A program made the position numbers and the translations under genes. From the NCBI GenBank assembly GCA_964245075.1, contig CAXTLC010000013.1, positions 1-64,000 on the forward strand: a stretch of 64,000 nt of DNA. The letters are read 5' to 3'. Source of the stretch: LMUY01 sp964245075. Lineage in GTDB: Bacteria > Pseudomonadota > Alphaproteobacteria > Acetobacterales > Acetobacteraceae. The first letter of the stretch is position 1. The number at the start of each line of letters is the position of its first letter. Under the pieces are notes generated by a model that was given only the letters and a program-made list of their open reading frames with translations, had not been told where the DNA came from and did not search any database. Positions 25,480 through 38,396 of this stretch are shown piece by piece.

Positions 25480-26889
25480 ATGTCCCCCAGCCTGACCGCG
25501 CTCGCCTACCTCGTCGCCGCCGTCCTGTTCATCCTGGCCCTGCGGGGCCTTTCCAACCCGACCAGCTCGCGTCGGGGCAACGCGTTCGGCGTGGCCGGCA
25601 TGGCGATCGCCATCGTGGCGACCCTGCTGCGCTCCGGCATGTCCGGCAGCGGCTACGCGCTGATCATCGCCGGCATCGCCATCGGCGGCGCGATCGGCGT
25701 CACCGTCTCGCGCCGGATACAGATGACGTCCCTGCCGCAGTTGGTGGCGGCGTTCCACTCGCTGGTGGGCCTGGCAGCCGTGTTCGTGGCCGCCGCCGCG
25801 CTCAATGCCCCGGCGGCGTTCGGCATCGGCACGCCCGGCCACATCTACGGCGAGAGCCTGGTGGAGATGAGCATCGGCCTGGCGATCGGCGCGATCACCT
25901 TCACTGGGTCGCTGATCGCGTTCGCAAAGCTGCAAGCGCTGATGAAGGGAACGCCGATCACCTTCAAGTACCAGCACCCGCTGAACGCGGCGCTGGGCGT
26001 GCTGCTGCTGGCGCTGGTCATCGTGTTCTGCGTGACGGCAAGCCAGGCCGTGTTCTGGCTGATCGCGCTGGTGGCGCTGGCGCTGGGCTTCCTGCTGATC
26101 ATCCCAATCGGCGGCGCGGACATGCCGGTGGTGGTGTCCATGCTGAACAGCTACTCCGGCTGGGCGGCGTGCGGCATCGGCTTCACCATCCAGAACCTGG
26201 CGCTGATCATCACCGGCGCGCTGGTCGGCGCATCGGGCGCGATCCTGTCCTACATCATGTGCAAGGGCATGAACCGCTCGATCTTCAACGTGCTGCTGGG
26301 CGGCTTCGGCACCGGAAGCGGCGCGATGGCGGCGGCGGCGGGCGCAGGCGGCGAGCAGCGGTCCGTCAAGTCCGGCAACGCGGACGACGCCGCCTTCATC
26401 ATGAAGAACGCATCCAAGGTGATCGTCGTGCCCGGCTACGGCATGGCGGTGGCCCAGGCGCAGCACGCCTTGCGTGAGATGGCGGACCTGCTGAAGGCGG
26501 AGAACGTGACCGTCAAATACGCCATCCACCCGGTCGCCGGGCGGATGCCGGGCCACATGAACGTGCTGCTGGCCGAGGCGAACGTGCCGTATGAGGACGT
26601 GTTCGAACTGGAGGAGATCAACAACGACTTCTCCACCGCGGACGTGGTTTACGTGATCGGCGCCAACGACGTGACCAACCCGGCCGCCAAGACGGACAAG
26701 ACGTCCGCGATCTACGGCATGCCGATCCTGGAGGTGGAGAAGGCGGCGACCGTGCTGTTCATCAAGCGCTCGATGGCGTCAGGCTACGCGGGGGTGGAGA
26801 ACGAGCTGTTCTTCCGGCCCAACACGATGATGCTGTTCGCCGACGCGAAGAAGATGACGGAGGAGATCGTGCAGGCGTTGGGGCGTTGA
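25480..26889 (+). CDS. pntB: NAD(P) transhydrogenase beta subunit
   Basis: The 469 residues combine the second half of membrane domain II (about eight to nine helices up to residue 270) with the NADP(H)-binding domain III. Domain III starts near residue 300 and has VIVVPGYGMAVAQAQHAL (inverted NADP site), YAIHPVAGRMPGHMNVLLAEA and VYVIGANDVTNPAA. It completes pntAA-pntAB-pntB; NADPH output would support the nearby NADPH-dependent glutamate synthase, though they are not in one operon. Confidence 0.96.
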   Translation: MSPSLTALAYLVAAVLFILALRGLSNPTSSRRGNAFGVAGMAIAIVATLLRSGMSGSGYALIIAGIAIGGAIGVTVSRRIQMTSLPQLVAAFHSLVGLAAVFVAAAALNAPAAFGIGTPGHIYGESLVEMSIGLAIGAITFTGSLIAFAKLQALMKGTPITFKYQHPLNAALGVLLLALVIVFCVTASQAVFWLIALVALALGFLLIIPIGGADMPVVVSMLNSYSGWAACGIGFTIQNLALIITGALVGASGAILSYIMCKGMNRSIFNVLLGGFGTGSGAMAAAAGAGGEQRSVKSGNADDAAFIMKNASKVIVVPGYGMAVAQAQHALREMADLLKAENVTVKYAIHPVAGRMPGHMNVLLAEANVPYEDVFELEEINNDFSTADVVYVIGANDVTNPAAKTDKTSAIYGMPILEVEKAATVLFIKRSMASGYAGVENELFFRPNTMMLFADAKKMTEEIVQALGR

Positions 26890-26905
26890 AGAGGGCGCAG
26901 TGGAG

Positions 26906-27550
26906 TCACTGTGGGCAAACCCCAGTCGCAAGCCGGCGGCGCACGACGTAGCTCCGCAATCCCTCAACCGGCATGAGGCCGTTGCGGTGAATAACCCTGT
27001 GGCAATTCGCGCAAAGACCAACCAAGTCCGAGAGCTTCGTCATCCCCGGCTCAATTTGCGACGATAGAGGTCTAATGTGATGGGCTTCGATGTAACCCAT
27101 CCCAAACCGGCCATAAGCCGCCTCGAAGTCGAACTCACATGCCCGACACCGAAGATCAGACAGGGAATGCTTGAACGCCTTGATCAGTTCACTCGACCTT
27201 TCCCGACGCAGGTGCAGGCGGAGGTTTAGACGCCCCTCTTCGGCCTGAATAAAAGGTTCGGTGCCGTCAAAGACGGCGTCCGCGTCGGATGGGCGCAACG
27301 TGTCGCACCGCAGCCGCCAGATACCTTGGCGTGCAGCAACGCCGTGCACGCTGGCAAACAGCGACACGCCACCTTTGAAGCTCTGCGCCTCAGCACAACG
27401 CTCCTGCAAGCGCCCTCGGACGCTTGCGGCGACGTCGTTCGGCAGAGGTGGACAGGCTGTCGCCAACACACGCCGCACGATCTCGTCGATATGAGCCACG
27501 CCGCCGAGAAACGACAGCGCGTCAACGATGAGTTCGACTGTGACTGGCAT
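26906..27550 (-). CDS. HNH endonuclease with N-terminal winged-helix-like domain
   Basis: A 214-residue predicted nuclease. The C-terminal HNH (McrA-like) domain spans about residues 130-205: CRACEFDF (zinc CxxC), YIEAHHIRPLSS (catalytic His pair), DLVGLCANCHRVIHRNG (second CxxC and final His). Residues 5-75 look like a winged-helix domain of the type found at the front of restriction nucleases (ALSFLGGVAHIDEIVRRV, then GIWRL). Base composition is visibly lower in GC than the flanks. No methyltransferase or other defence gene adjoins, so a role in restriction or mobile DNA is only inferred. Confidence 0.8.
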   Translation of the reverse strand: MPVTVELIVDALSFLGGVAHIDEIVRRVLATACPPLPNDVAASVRGRLQERCAEAQSFKGGVSLFASVHGVAARQGIWRLRCDTLRPSDADAVFDGTEPFIQAEEGRLNLRLHLRRERSSELIKAFKHSLSDLRCRACEFDFEAAYGRFGMGYIEAHHIRPLSSQIEPGMTKLSDLVGLCANCHRVIHRNGLMPVEGLRSYVVRRRLATGVCPQ

Positions 27551-27630
27551 TTACTTCGCTGTCTGAATTAGGCGGCCCGCCTGAGCTTAGGCCTGCACGG
27601 ACCGATAGCATACGATTGTCTCTAAGGCGG

Positions 27631-28299
27631 TCAGAAATCCAGGTCCGCATAATGCGCCGGCGGTGTCACTCCCATCACGCGATCCGTCAGGATCGGGCGG
27701 AAGGAGGGGCGGGATTTCATCCGTGCGTACCAGTCGCGCGCTGCGGGGACCGCGTGCCAGTCCACGTCCCCGCAAAAATCCAGTGTCGAGAGGTGCCCGG
27801 CCGCGGCCAGGTCGGCCAGCGACAGCGCATTGCCCCCCAGCCATTTGCGACTCTCCGCCAGCCAGCCGATGTAGGTCAGGTGGTTCTTGAGGTTGATGAA
27901 CCCCACCCGCAGGGCGTTCGCATTGGGATGCCCGGTCCCGGACAGGCGCTTGAGGACCTTCTCGCCATATAGATTGCGCGTCACCTCCTGCGCGAACTGC
28001 CCGTCCAGCCAGGCGACCAGGCGGCGCACCTCCACTCGTTCCGCCAAGGTATGGCCCAGAAGCGGCATATCAGGGTATGCCTCCTCCAGGTACTCGCAGA
28101 TCACGCTGGAGTCGGGGATCGCCAGCCCGTTCTCCTCCACCAGCGTCGGGACCGAACCGGCGGGGTTCAGCGCCAAGTAGTCCGGCCGGCGCTCCCATGG
28201 TTTCTCCAGCCGCAGCTCGAACCCGAGCCGCTTCTCCGCCATGGCGAGGCGGACCTTGCGCGCATAGGGCGAGAGCGGGAGATGGTAAAGCAGTCGCAT
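27631..28299 (-). CDS. Glutathione S-transferase family protein
   Basis: A 222-residue protein with an N-terminal thioredoxin-like domain (MRLLYHLPLSPYARKVRLAM, with the usual SPYARK catalytic/GSH region, and GSVPTLVEENGLAIPDSSVI, the cis-Pro and Glu/Ser GSH-binding motif) and an all-helical C-terminal domain (LSLADLAAAGHLSTLDFCGD). Substrate cannot be told. It stands between the HNH gene and gltB on the same strand. Confidence 0.9.
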   Translation of the reverse strand: MRLLYHLPLSPYARKVRLAMAEKRLGFELRLEKPWERRPDYLALNPAGSVPTLVEENGLAIPDSSVICEYLEEAYPDMPLLGHTLAERVEVRRLVAWLDGQFAQEVTRNLYGEKVLKRLSGTGHPNANALRVGFINLKNHLTYIGWLAESRKWLGGNALSLADLAAAGHLSTLDFCGDVDWHAVPAARDWYARMKSRPSFRPILTDRVMGVTPPAHYADLDF

Positions 28300-28457
28300 C
28301 GGGCGGGGTTATGGCACCCGTGCCGGGCCGCGCCAATCACCGGCTCGGCGGAGCGGGCGATCATCTTGGCCGGGGGGAACCAGGCCGTCCGCGACATGGT
28401 GTTCCAGGGGAGCCTGCGCGCAGCGGCCGGTGACCGCCCGCGCATGCGCCGCCAGGG

Positions 28458-32963
<4,506 letters not shown>

Positions 32964-33002
32964 AGTGGAACTCCCTTGAGAATCGATTTTCTTCAATTTC
33001 CT

Positions 33003-33036
33003 CCCTCTTCCCCCGGGAAAGGGCCGGGGTGAGGGC
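33003..33036. repeat. REP-like palindrome CCCTCTTCC/GGGAAAGGG
   Basis: An imperfect stem CCCTCTTCCC/GGGAAAGGG with a tiny loop and the tail GGGGTGAGGG, lying between gltD and gltB. The tail matches that of the element at 17564. In this position it could reduce or stabilise the gltB part of the message. Confidence 0.55.
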
Positions 33037-33086
33037 GGCGGGCCGTCGCACGCAATCGTTTACGGACGCAGAACCCGCACGGAGCC

Positions 33087-34517
33087 TTATTCCGCCGCGA
33101 CGGCCATGGCCGCCTGCTGCATCCATTCGTGCATGCGCGCCGCCGCGTCCCGTCCGTCCTTGATCGCCCACACCACCAGGCTCGCCCCGCGCACGATGTC
33201 GCCGGCCCCGAACACGCCGGGCAGGTTGGTCATCTGCGTGCGATGGTCCACGGCGAGGGTTCCCCAGCGGCTGACCTCCAGGCCGGGGACGCCCCACAAG
33301 CGCGGCAGCTCCTCCGGATCGAAGCCGAGCGCCTTGATCACGAGATCGGCCGGCACGGTGATGCGCTCGCCCGACGGCTCGACCGACTGGCGGCCGGACG
33401 GGTCCGGCGTGCCGAGCCGCATCCGGGCCACGCGCACTCCGGTCACGGCCCCATCACCCAGGAAGGCTTCGGGCGCAGACAGCCAGACGAACTCGACCCC
33501 CTCTTCCTGCGCGTTCTTCACTTCGCGCATGGAGCCGGGCATGTTGGCCTGGTCGCGGCGGTACAGGCACTTGACGGAGGCGGCGCCCTGGCGGACTGCG
33601 GTCCGCACGCAATCCATCGCCGTGTCGCCGCCGCCGATCACCACCACGTTCTTGCCGGCGGCGTCCAGCGCGCCGCTGTCGAAGGCCGGGACGTCGTCAC
33701 CCAGGCCCTTGCGGTTGGACGCGGTGAGGAAATCCAGCGCCGGCACGATCCCGTCCAGCCCGGCGCCCGGCCCGCCGATGTCCCGCGGCTTGTAGACGCC
33801 GGTGGCGATCAGCAGGGCGTCATGCCGGGCGCGCAGCTCGTCCCAGGCCAGCCCCTCGCCGACCCCGGCGCCAAGATGGAACTGGATGCCGCCATCCTCC
33901 AGCAGCTTCCAGCGCCGCAGCACGATCTCCTTCTCCAGCTTGAAGCCGGGAATGCCGTAGATCATCAAGCCGCCGACACGGTCGTATCGGTCATACACGT
34001 GCACTTGGTAGCCGCGGGCGCGCAGCATCTCGGCCGTGGCCAGCCCTCCCGGGCCGGCGCCGATGATGCCGACCGATTGCGCCCGCTCCTGCCTCGGGCG
34101 CAGCGGCTTGACCCAGCCCTGCGTCCACGCGGTGTCCGTGATATACCGCTCGACCGCGCCGATCGTGACGCTTTCGAAGCCCTTCTCGATGACGCAGTTG
34201 CCCTCGCACAAGCGGTCCTGCGGGCAGATGCGGCCGCAAATCTCGGGGAAGTTGTTGGTGGCGGAGCTGACCTCGTACGCCTCCTCCAGCCGCCCTTCCG
34301 CCGTGAGCTTCAGCCAGTCGGGGATGTTGTTGGAAAGCGGGCAGTGCACGGAGCAGAACGGGATGCCGCATTGGCTGCACCGGCTGGCCTGCGCGCTGGC
34401 CGCAACCGGGTCGAAACGCCGGTAGATCTCCGCGAAATCCTCGCGCCGCTCCGGCACGCCGCGCTTTTGCGGCGTTTGCTGCGGCAGGCGGACGAACTGG
34501 AGCATGCGGTCAACCAT
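33087..34517 (-). CDS. gltD: Glutamate synthase (NADPH) small subunit
   Basis: Takes electrons from NADPH by FAD and 4Fe-4S centres to GltB. Of 476 residues, the N-terminal ferredoxin-like part has CSQCGIPFCSVHCPLSNNIP and CGRICPQDRLCEGNC; the FAD site is GIIGAGPGGLATAEMLRARG (about 150) and the NADPH site VVIGGGDTAMDCVRTAVRQG (about 292). It precedes gltB (order gltD-gltB, 123 bp apart). The AT-richer stretch 34530-34640 upstream is where a promoter is expected. Confidence 0.97.
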   Translation of the reverse strand: MVDRMLQFVRLPQQTPQKRGVPERREDFAEIYRRFDPVAASAQASRCSQCGIPFCSVHCPLSNNIPDWLKLTAEGRLEEAYEVSSATNNFPEICGRICPQDRLCEGNCVIEKGFESVTIGAVERYITDTAWTQGWVKPLRPRQERAQSVGIIGAGPGGLATAEMLRARGYQVHVYDRYDRVGGLMIYGIPGFKLEKEIVLRRWKLLEDGGIQFHLGAGVGEGLAWDELRARHDALLIATGVYKPRDIGGPGAGLDGIVPALDFLTASNRKGLGDDVPAFDSGALDAAGKNVVVIGGGDTAMDCVRTAVRQGAASVKCLYRRDQANMPGSMREVKNAQEEGVEFVWLSAPEAFLGDGAVTGVRVARMRLGTPDPSGRQSVEPSGERITVPADLVIKALGFDPEELPRLWGVPGLEVSRWGTLAVDHRTQMTNLPGVFGAGDIVRGASLVVWAIKDGRDAAARMHEWMQQAAMAVAAE

Positions 34518-34680
34518 CGTTCCCTCTCTGGAGCGTTGCAGCGGCTATACGCATACCCAGCATCCTTTGCGAGCGAAATGTCTTTAGTAAGTCAGTACGT
34601 CTGTCCTAAATTACGGCGGCAGGCCGGAGCTGGCTTTTAGCCCCAATAGAATGCAGCAGAGTGCGGCCGGATCGGCCCTT

Positions 34681-35643
34681 TCACGCCGGCACCCGCTCCA
34701 GCTTTCCACCCCCGGGCCGGTAACGGTGAAGGTACTCCGGAACGATCAACTCGACAGGTGTCGGCGTGATGCCAAGTTCCGCCAGCCCAGCCACGCCCGG
34801 CGTCACGACATTGTCGCGGGACAGCAACAGCAACTGGTCGCGGGTGAACGGCTTGCTCGGCAGCTTCTCGGCAAAGGCGGCCTGAAAGCGCGCCAAGCCC
34901 ATCGGAATATTGACCAACCGCCGCCGGCGCCGGGTTTCTTGCAGGATGAAGGCAAGGATTTCGCGGAACGTCCAAACCTTTGGACCGCCAAGTTCGAACG
35001 TCTTTCCGGCCGTGTCCGGCCCGGTCAGGCCCGCCATCGCCGCGTCCGCCACGTCGCCCACGTAAACGGGCTGCATCCTGGTGGCGCCGGAGATCACCGG
35101 CATGAACGGCAGGATCTGCGCCATGCTGGCGAAGCGGTTGAAGAACTGGTCCTCGGCCCCGAACACCAGGGACGGACGCAGCACCGTGGCGGCCGGCATG
35201 GCGGCGAACACGGCCGCCTCGCCTTCGCCCTTGGTGCGGGCATACACGCTCCGGCTAGCCGGGTCCGCGCCGATCGCGGAGACGTGGACCATCCGCCCCA
35301 CCCCTGCCGAGGCTGCCAGGGACGCGATGCGCCCGGCTCCTTCCACCTGCAAGCGGGTGAAATCGCCCGCCCGGCGTTCCGCCAGGATGCCGACTAGGTT
35401 CACCACGAGGTCGGCGTCCTCGACGGCGCGGGCGATCGTGGCTTCCTGCCCAAGGGAGGCGAACATCGGCACGATCTGGCCCACGCGGCCCATCGGGCGG
35501 AGGAACATGGCCCCCTCCGTGTCGCGCACCGCCACCCTGGTCACGTAGCCGAGTGCCGCGAGCCGCTTGACGACGTAGCGGCCGATGAACCCCGACCCGC
35601 CGAACACGGTTGCCACATTCCTGGTGTCCGTGGACCTCGACAT
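34681..35643 (-). CDS. NDUFA9-like NAD(P)-binding complex I subunit
   Basis: An atypical short-chain dehydrogenase-like protein of 320 residues resembling the NDUFA9 accessory subunit of respiratory complex I, which bacteria of this class share with mitochondria. The dinucleotide site is TVFGGSGFIGRYVVKRLAALG (residues 12-32); VHVSAIGADPASRSVYARTKGEGE holds the Y-x3-K-like SYARTK region, and LRPSLVFGAEDQFFNRFA follows. It lies 163 bp from gltD on the same strand but is probably separately transcribed. Confidence 0.88.
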   Translation of the reverse strand: MSRSTDTRNVATVFGGSGFIGRYVVKRLAALGYVTRVAVRDTEGAMFLRPMGRVGQIVPMFASLGQEATIARAVEDADLVVNLVGILAERRAGDFTRLQVEGAGRIASLAASAGVGRMVHVSAIGADPASRSVYARTKGEGEAAVFAAMPAATVLRPSLVFGAEDQFFNRFASMAQILPFMPVISGATRMQPVYVGDVADAAMAGLTGPDTAGKTFELGGPKVWTFREILAFILQETRRRRRLVNIPMGLARFQAAFAEKLPSKPFTRDQLLLLSRDNVVTPGVAGLAELGITPTPVELIVPEYLHRYRPGGGKLERVPA

Positions 35644-35804
35644 CGCGCACCCTCTCGTTTCGCTCTCCTCCCATATGCGGCGGATGCGCTCGCCTCAAGC
35701 TGCCACGTTGGCCCGCATCGAAAGAGGCTCGCTGTTTCTGGCGTCCCACTTGGGGCGCGCCGGCTTCTCCGGTCAGCCTGAAAGCGCGTTAATTCAATTC
35801 GGCA

Positions 35805-35833
35805 TTGACGTCCCCGGGCCTGCCCGCTACATC
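35805..35833 (+). promoter_or_regulatory. Promoter of tRNA-Leu(CAG)
   Basis: TTGACG (35805-35810), 17-base spacer, TACATC (35828-35833), ending 26 bases before the tRNA. Near-consensus -35 and ideal spacing for the housekeeping sigma factor. Confidence 0.6.
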
Positions 35834-35859
35834 GCCGCTCCACCGCACGCCGCGTGCAT

Positions 35860-35946
35860 GCCCAGGTGGCGGAATTGGTAGACGCGCAGGTTTCAGGTAC
35901 CTGTGGCCGCAAGGTCGTGAAAGTTCGAGTCTTTTCCTGGGCACCA
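35860..35946 (+). tRNA. tRNA-Leu(CAG)
   Basis: Class II tRNA: acceptor GCCCAGG/CCTGGGC, D arm TGGCGGAATTGGTAGACGCG, anticodon stem CAGGT/ACCTG around loop TTCAGGT (anticodon CAG), long variable arm, T loop TTCGAGT on an unusually A/T-rich stem. Unlike the other two tRNAs here, CCA is encoded (35944-35946). Confidence 0.95.
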
Positions 35947-36007
35947 CCCCGCCGCGTGAGCGATCGAGACAGACGCGCCCAAGCGGCGCTTGCAAGGCGC
36001 GACACCC

Positions 36008-36658
36008 TTGACCACCCAGTTCGCGCCGAATGCGACCATCCATCTCCACGGCGGAGACTTGCCGGAAGACGTGTCCTTCGGCCCCATGGTCGCGGTCGAC
36101 ACCGAAACCATGGGCCTGAATTGGCACCGCGACCGGCTCTGCCTGATCCAGCTCTCGGCGGGGGACGGCACCGCCCACCTGGTGCAGCTCGTCCCGACTT
36201 CGCTCGGCGGCACTGGCACCGACTGTCCCAACCTGAAGCGGCTGCTGGCGGACCCGGCCGTGGTCAAGCTGATGCACTTCGCCCGGTTCGACGTCGGCAT
36301 CCTGCAACACAGCCTCGGCATCACCGTGGCCCCGGTGCGCTGCACCAAGATCGCCGCCAAGCTGGTCCGCACCTTCACCGAGCGGCACGGCCTGCGTGAC
36401 CTGTGCCGGGAGCTGCTGGGGGTGGAGATCAGCAAGCAGCAGCAAACCTCCGACTGGGGCGCGGTCGAGCTGACTTCCGACCAGCTCGCCTATGCCGCGT
36501 CCGACGTGCTGCACCTGCATGCGCTGTGGGCCAAGCTGGAAGCGTTGCTGCGGCGGGAGAACCGGCTGGCGCTCGCGGAGGCGTGCTTCGCCTTCCTGCC
36601 TGCCCGCACCCGGCTGGACGCGCTCGGCTATGAGCAGTCCGACATCTTTGCACACTAG
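36008..36658 (+). CDS. Ribonuclease D, short form
   Basis: A DEDDy 3'-5' exoribonuclease of 216 residues for RNA processing. Exo I is VAVDTETMGL (Asp, Glu), Exo II HFARFDVGIL (Asp), Exo III YAASDVLHLHAL (Tyr-x3-Asp). The HRDC domains of full-length Rnd are absent, as in the short alphaproteobacterial form. The start is uncertain: TTG at 36008 (AAGGCG upstream) gives the N-terminus usual for the family; another in-frame TTG is at 35990. It follows tRNA-Leu directly. Confidence 0.88.
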   Translation: MTTQFAPNATIHLHGGDLPEDVSFGPMVAVDTETMGLNWHRDRLCLIQLSAGDGTAHLVQLVPTSLGGTGTDCPNLKRLLADPAVVKLMHFARFDVGILQHSLGITVAPVRCTKIAAKLVRTFTERHGLRDLCRELLGVEISKQQQTSDWGAVELTSDQLAYAASDVLHLHALWAKLEALLRRENRLALAEACFAFLPARTRLDALGYEQSDIFAH

Positions 36659-36753
36659 AAGCGCGCGATTTGGCATGATTTTTGGATAGCTGAGCGCGCC
36701 CGCATCGCGCTTCGCATTGACCGCGCCGCCGTGCCTGGCCATATCATAACCGC

Positions 36754-37731
36754 ATGAGCGTCGCAGTATCTGCATTGACTGATCGTGATGTGGCACGATC
36801 CGTGCTCAGCACGGAAGCCGCCGGGCTTCGCGCCCTGGCGGCCGGCCTGAACGAATCGTTCGATCGCGCGGCGGCGTTGCTTGCTGGCTGCACCGGGCGC
36901 ATTGCCGTCTCTGGCATGGGCAAGTCTGGCCATGTCGCCCGCAAGACCGCCGCCACCTTGGCCTCGACCGGCAGCCCGGCCTTCTTCGTGCATCCCGCGG
37001 AAGCTTCCCATGGGGATCTCGGCATGGTGCAGCCGGACGATGCCCTGCTGCTGTTCTCCAACAGCGGCGAAACGACGGAATTGGCCGACCTCGTCGCCCA
37101 CGCCCGCCGATTCGGCCTGCCGCTGGTGGCGGTGACCGGTTGCGCGCAATCCACCCTGGCGAGCGCTGCGGACGTCGTGCTGCTGCTGCCGCCGGCGCCG
37201 GAAGCCTGCGCGGTCACCTCCGCGCCCACCACCAGCACCACGATGCAGCTCGCGCTGGGGGATGCGCTGGCCGTCGTGCTGCTGACCCGGCGCGGCTTCA
37301 CGGCCACCGACTTTCGCGCCAACCATCCCGGCGGGCGGCTGGGTGCCCAGCTTCGCCGGGTGCGAGAGATGATGCACGTGGGCGAGGCGGTGCCGCTCAC
37401 CGAACCGGCGGTGCCCATGCAGCAAGCGCTGCTGCTGATGACCGGCAAGGGCTTCGGCTGCGTGGGGGTCGTGGAAGCCGGCCGGCTGATCGGCATCGTC
37501 ACCGATGGCGACCTGCGCCGCGCCATGGGGCCCGGCCTGCTGGACCAGCCGGTGCGTGCGGTCATGACGCCATCGCCGCGCACGATTCCGCCCGACGCGC
37601 TGGCCGCCGATGCCCTGCGCGCGATGAACGAGGGCGACCGCCGCATCACCAGCCTGTTCGTGGTGGACGCGGCGGGGGCGCCGCTCGGCATCCTGCACGT
37701 GCATGACCTGCTGCGCGCGGGTGTCGCGTGA
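36754..37731 (+). CDS. kdsD: Arabinose-5-phosphate isomerase (KdsD/KpsF)
   Basis: Converts ribulose 5-phosphate to arabinose 5-phosphate, the first step towards Kdo of lipopolysaccharide. Of 325 residues, the SIS domain has IAVSGMGKSGHVARKTAATL (about 49) and HPAEASHGDLGM with FSNSGETTEL; two CBS domains follow from about residue 200 (VREMMHVGEAVPLTEPAV; VRAVMTPSPRTIPPDALA). It opens the block kdsD-lptC-lptA-lptB-rpoN; its stop overlaps the lptC GTG start. Confidence 0.95.
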   Translation: MSVAVSALTDRDVARSVLSTEAAGLRALAAGLNESFDRAAALLAGCTGRIAVSGMGKSGHVARKTAATLASTGSPAFFVHPAEASHGDLGMVQPDDALLLFSNSGETTELADLVAHARRFGLPLVAVTGCAQSTLASAADVVLLLPPAPEACAVTSAPTTSTTMQLALGDALAVVLLTRRGFTATDFRANHPGGRLGAQLRRVREMMHVGEAVPLTEPAVPMQQALLLMTGKGFGCVGVVEAGRLIGIVTDGDLRRAMGPGLLDQPVRAVMTPSPRTIPPDALAADALRAMNEGDRRITSLFVVDAAGAPLGILHVHDLLRAGVA

Positions 37732-38396
37732 CCGTCGCCCCGCTGCCGCGTCCCCGCACCGAACGGCTGGCCCGTGGCATCCCTGCCCGGCAGCCTCCGA
37801 CCCGCCGCAGACTGGCCGCCCACCGCCGCACGGTGGTTTGGACCAAACGGTTGCTGCCGGTGTTCGCGCTGCTGCTGCTGGGAAGCGTTGCCATGTGGCC
37901 GCAACTCGCGCGCGAGTTCGACTCGGCGCACGTCCGGGTTCGCCACGGCGCCCTTTCGGCTGATCTACAGGCGGGCAGGCTGCTCAACGTTCGCTACCAC
38001 GGGATGGACAGCCGCAACCGGCCATACACGGTGACGGCCGAGCAGGCGCGGCAGGCCGGGGCAGAACGGATCGACCTGGTGCAGCCGAAGGGCGACGTGG
38101 TGAGCGAGAACGGCTCCTGGACCTACGGGCAGTCGGATGTCGGCGTCTACATGCAGCGTGCCGGCCTGATGGACCTGTCGGGCAGCGTGACGATCTACCG
38201 GGACAACGGCGTCAGCATGCGCACTGCCAGCGCGACGATGGACCTGAAGTCCGGCGCGGCCGCCAGCAAGGAGCCGACCCATGCGGAAGGCCCGTTCGGA
38301 ACCCTGGACTCGGAAGGGTTCGCCTTGATGGACAAAGGCGCGGTGATCCAGTTCGACGGCAAGTCCCGCCTGCTGCTGAACGGGTCCCACCAGTGA
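37728..38396 (+). CDS. lptC: LPS export ABC transporter periplasmic protein LptC
   Basis: A 222-residue bitopic inner-membrane protein that takes LPS from LptBFG to LptA. A membrane anchor lies at about residues 40-60 (LLPVFALLLLGSVAMWPQL) and the periplasmic part is a beta-jellyroll (QAGRLLNVRYHGMDSRNRPY; AEGPFGTLDSEGFALMDKG). GTG start, overlapping kdsD (GTGA); its own stop overlaps lptA. Coupling through the whole block is strong. Confidence 0.9.
   Translation: MTVAPLPRPRTERLARGIPARQPPTRRRLAAHRRTVVWTKRLLPVFALLLLGSVAMWPQLAREFDSAHVRVRHGALSADLQAGRLLNVRYHGMDSRNRPYTVTAEQARQAGAERIDLVQPKGDVVSENGSWTYGQSDVGVYMQRAGLMDLSGSVTIYRDNGVSMRTASATMDLKSGAAASKEPTHAEGPFGTLDSEGFALMDKGAVIQFDGKSRLLLNGSHQ

Noticed and set aside
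27631..28299. GST as maleylacetoacetate isomerase of the homogentisate pathway
   Set aside because: It is 33 kb from hmgA and sits between unrelated genes; the usual MaiA active-site sequence (SSCSxRVR-like) is not seen.
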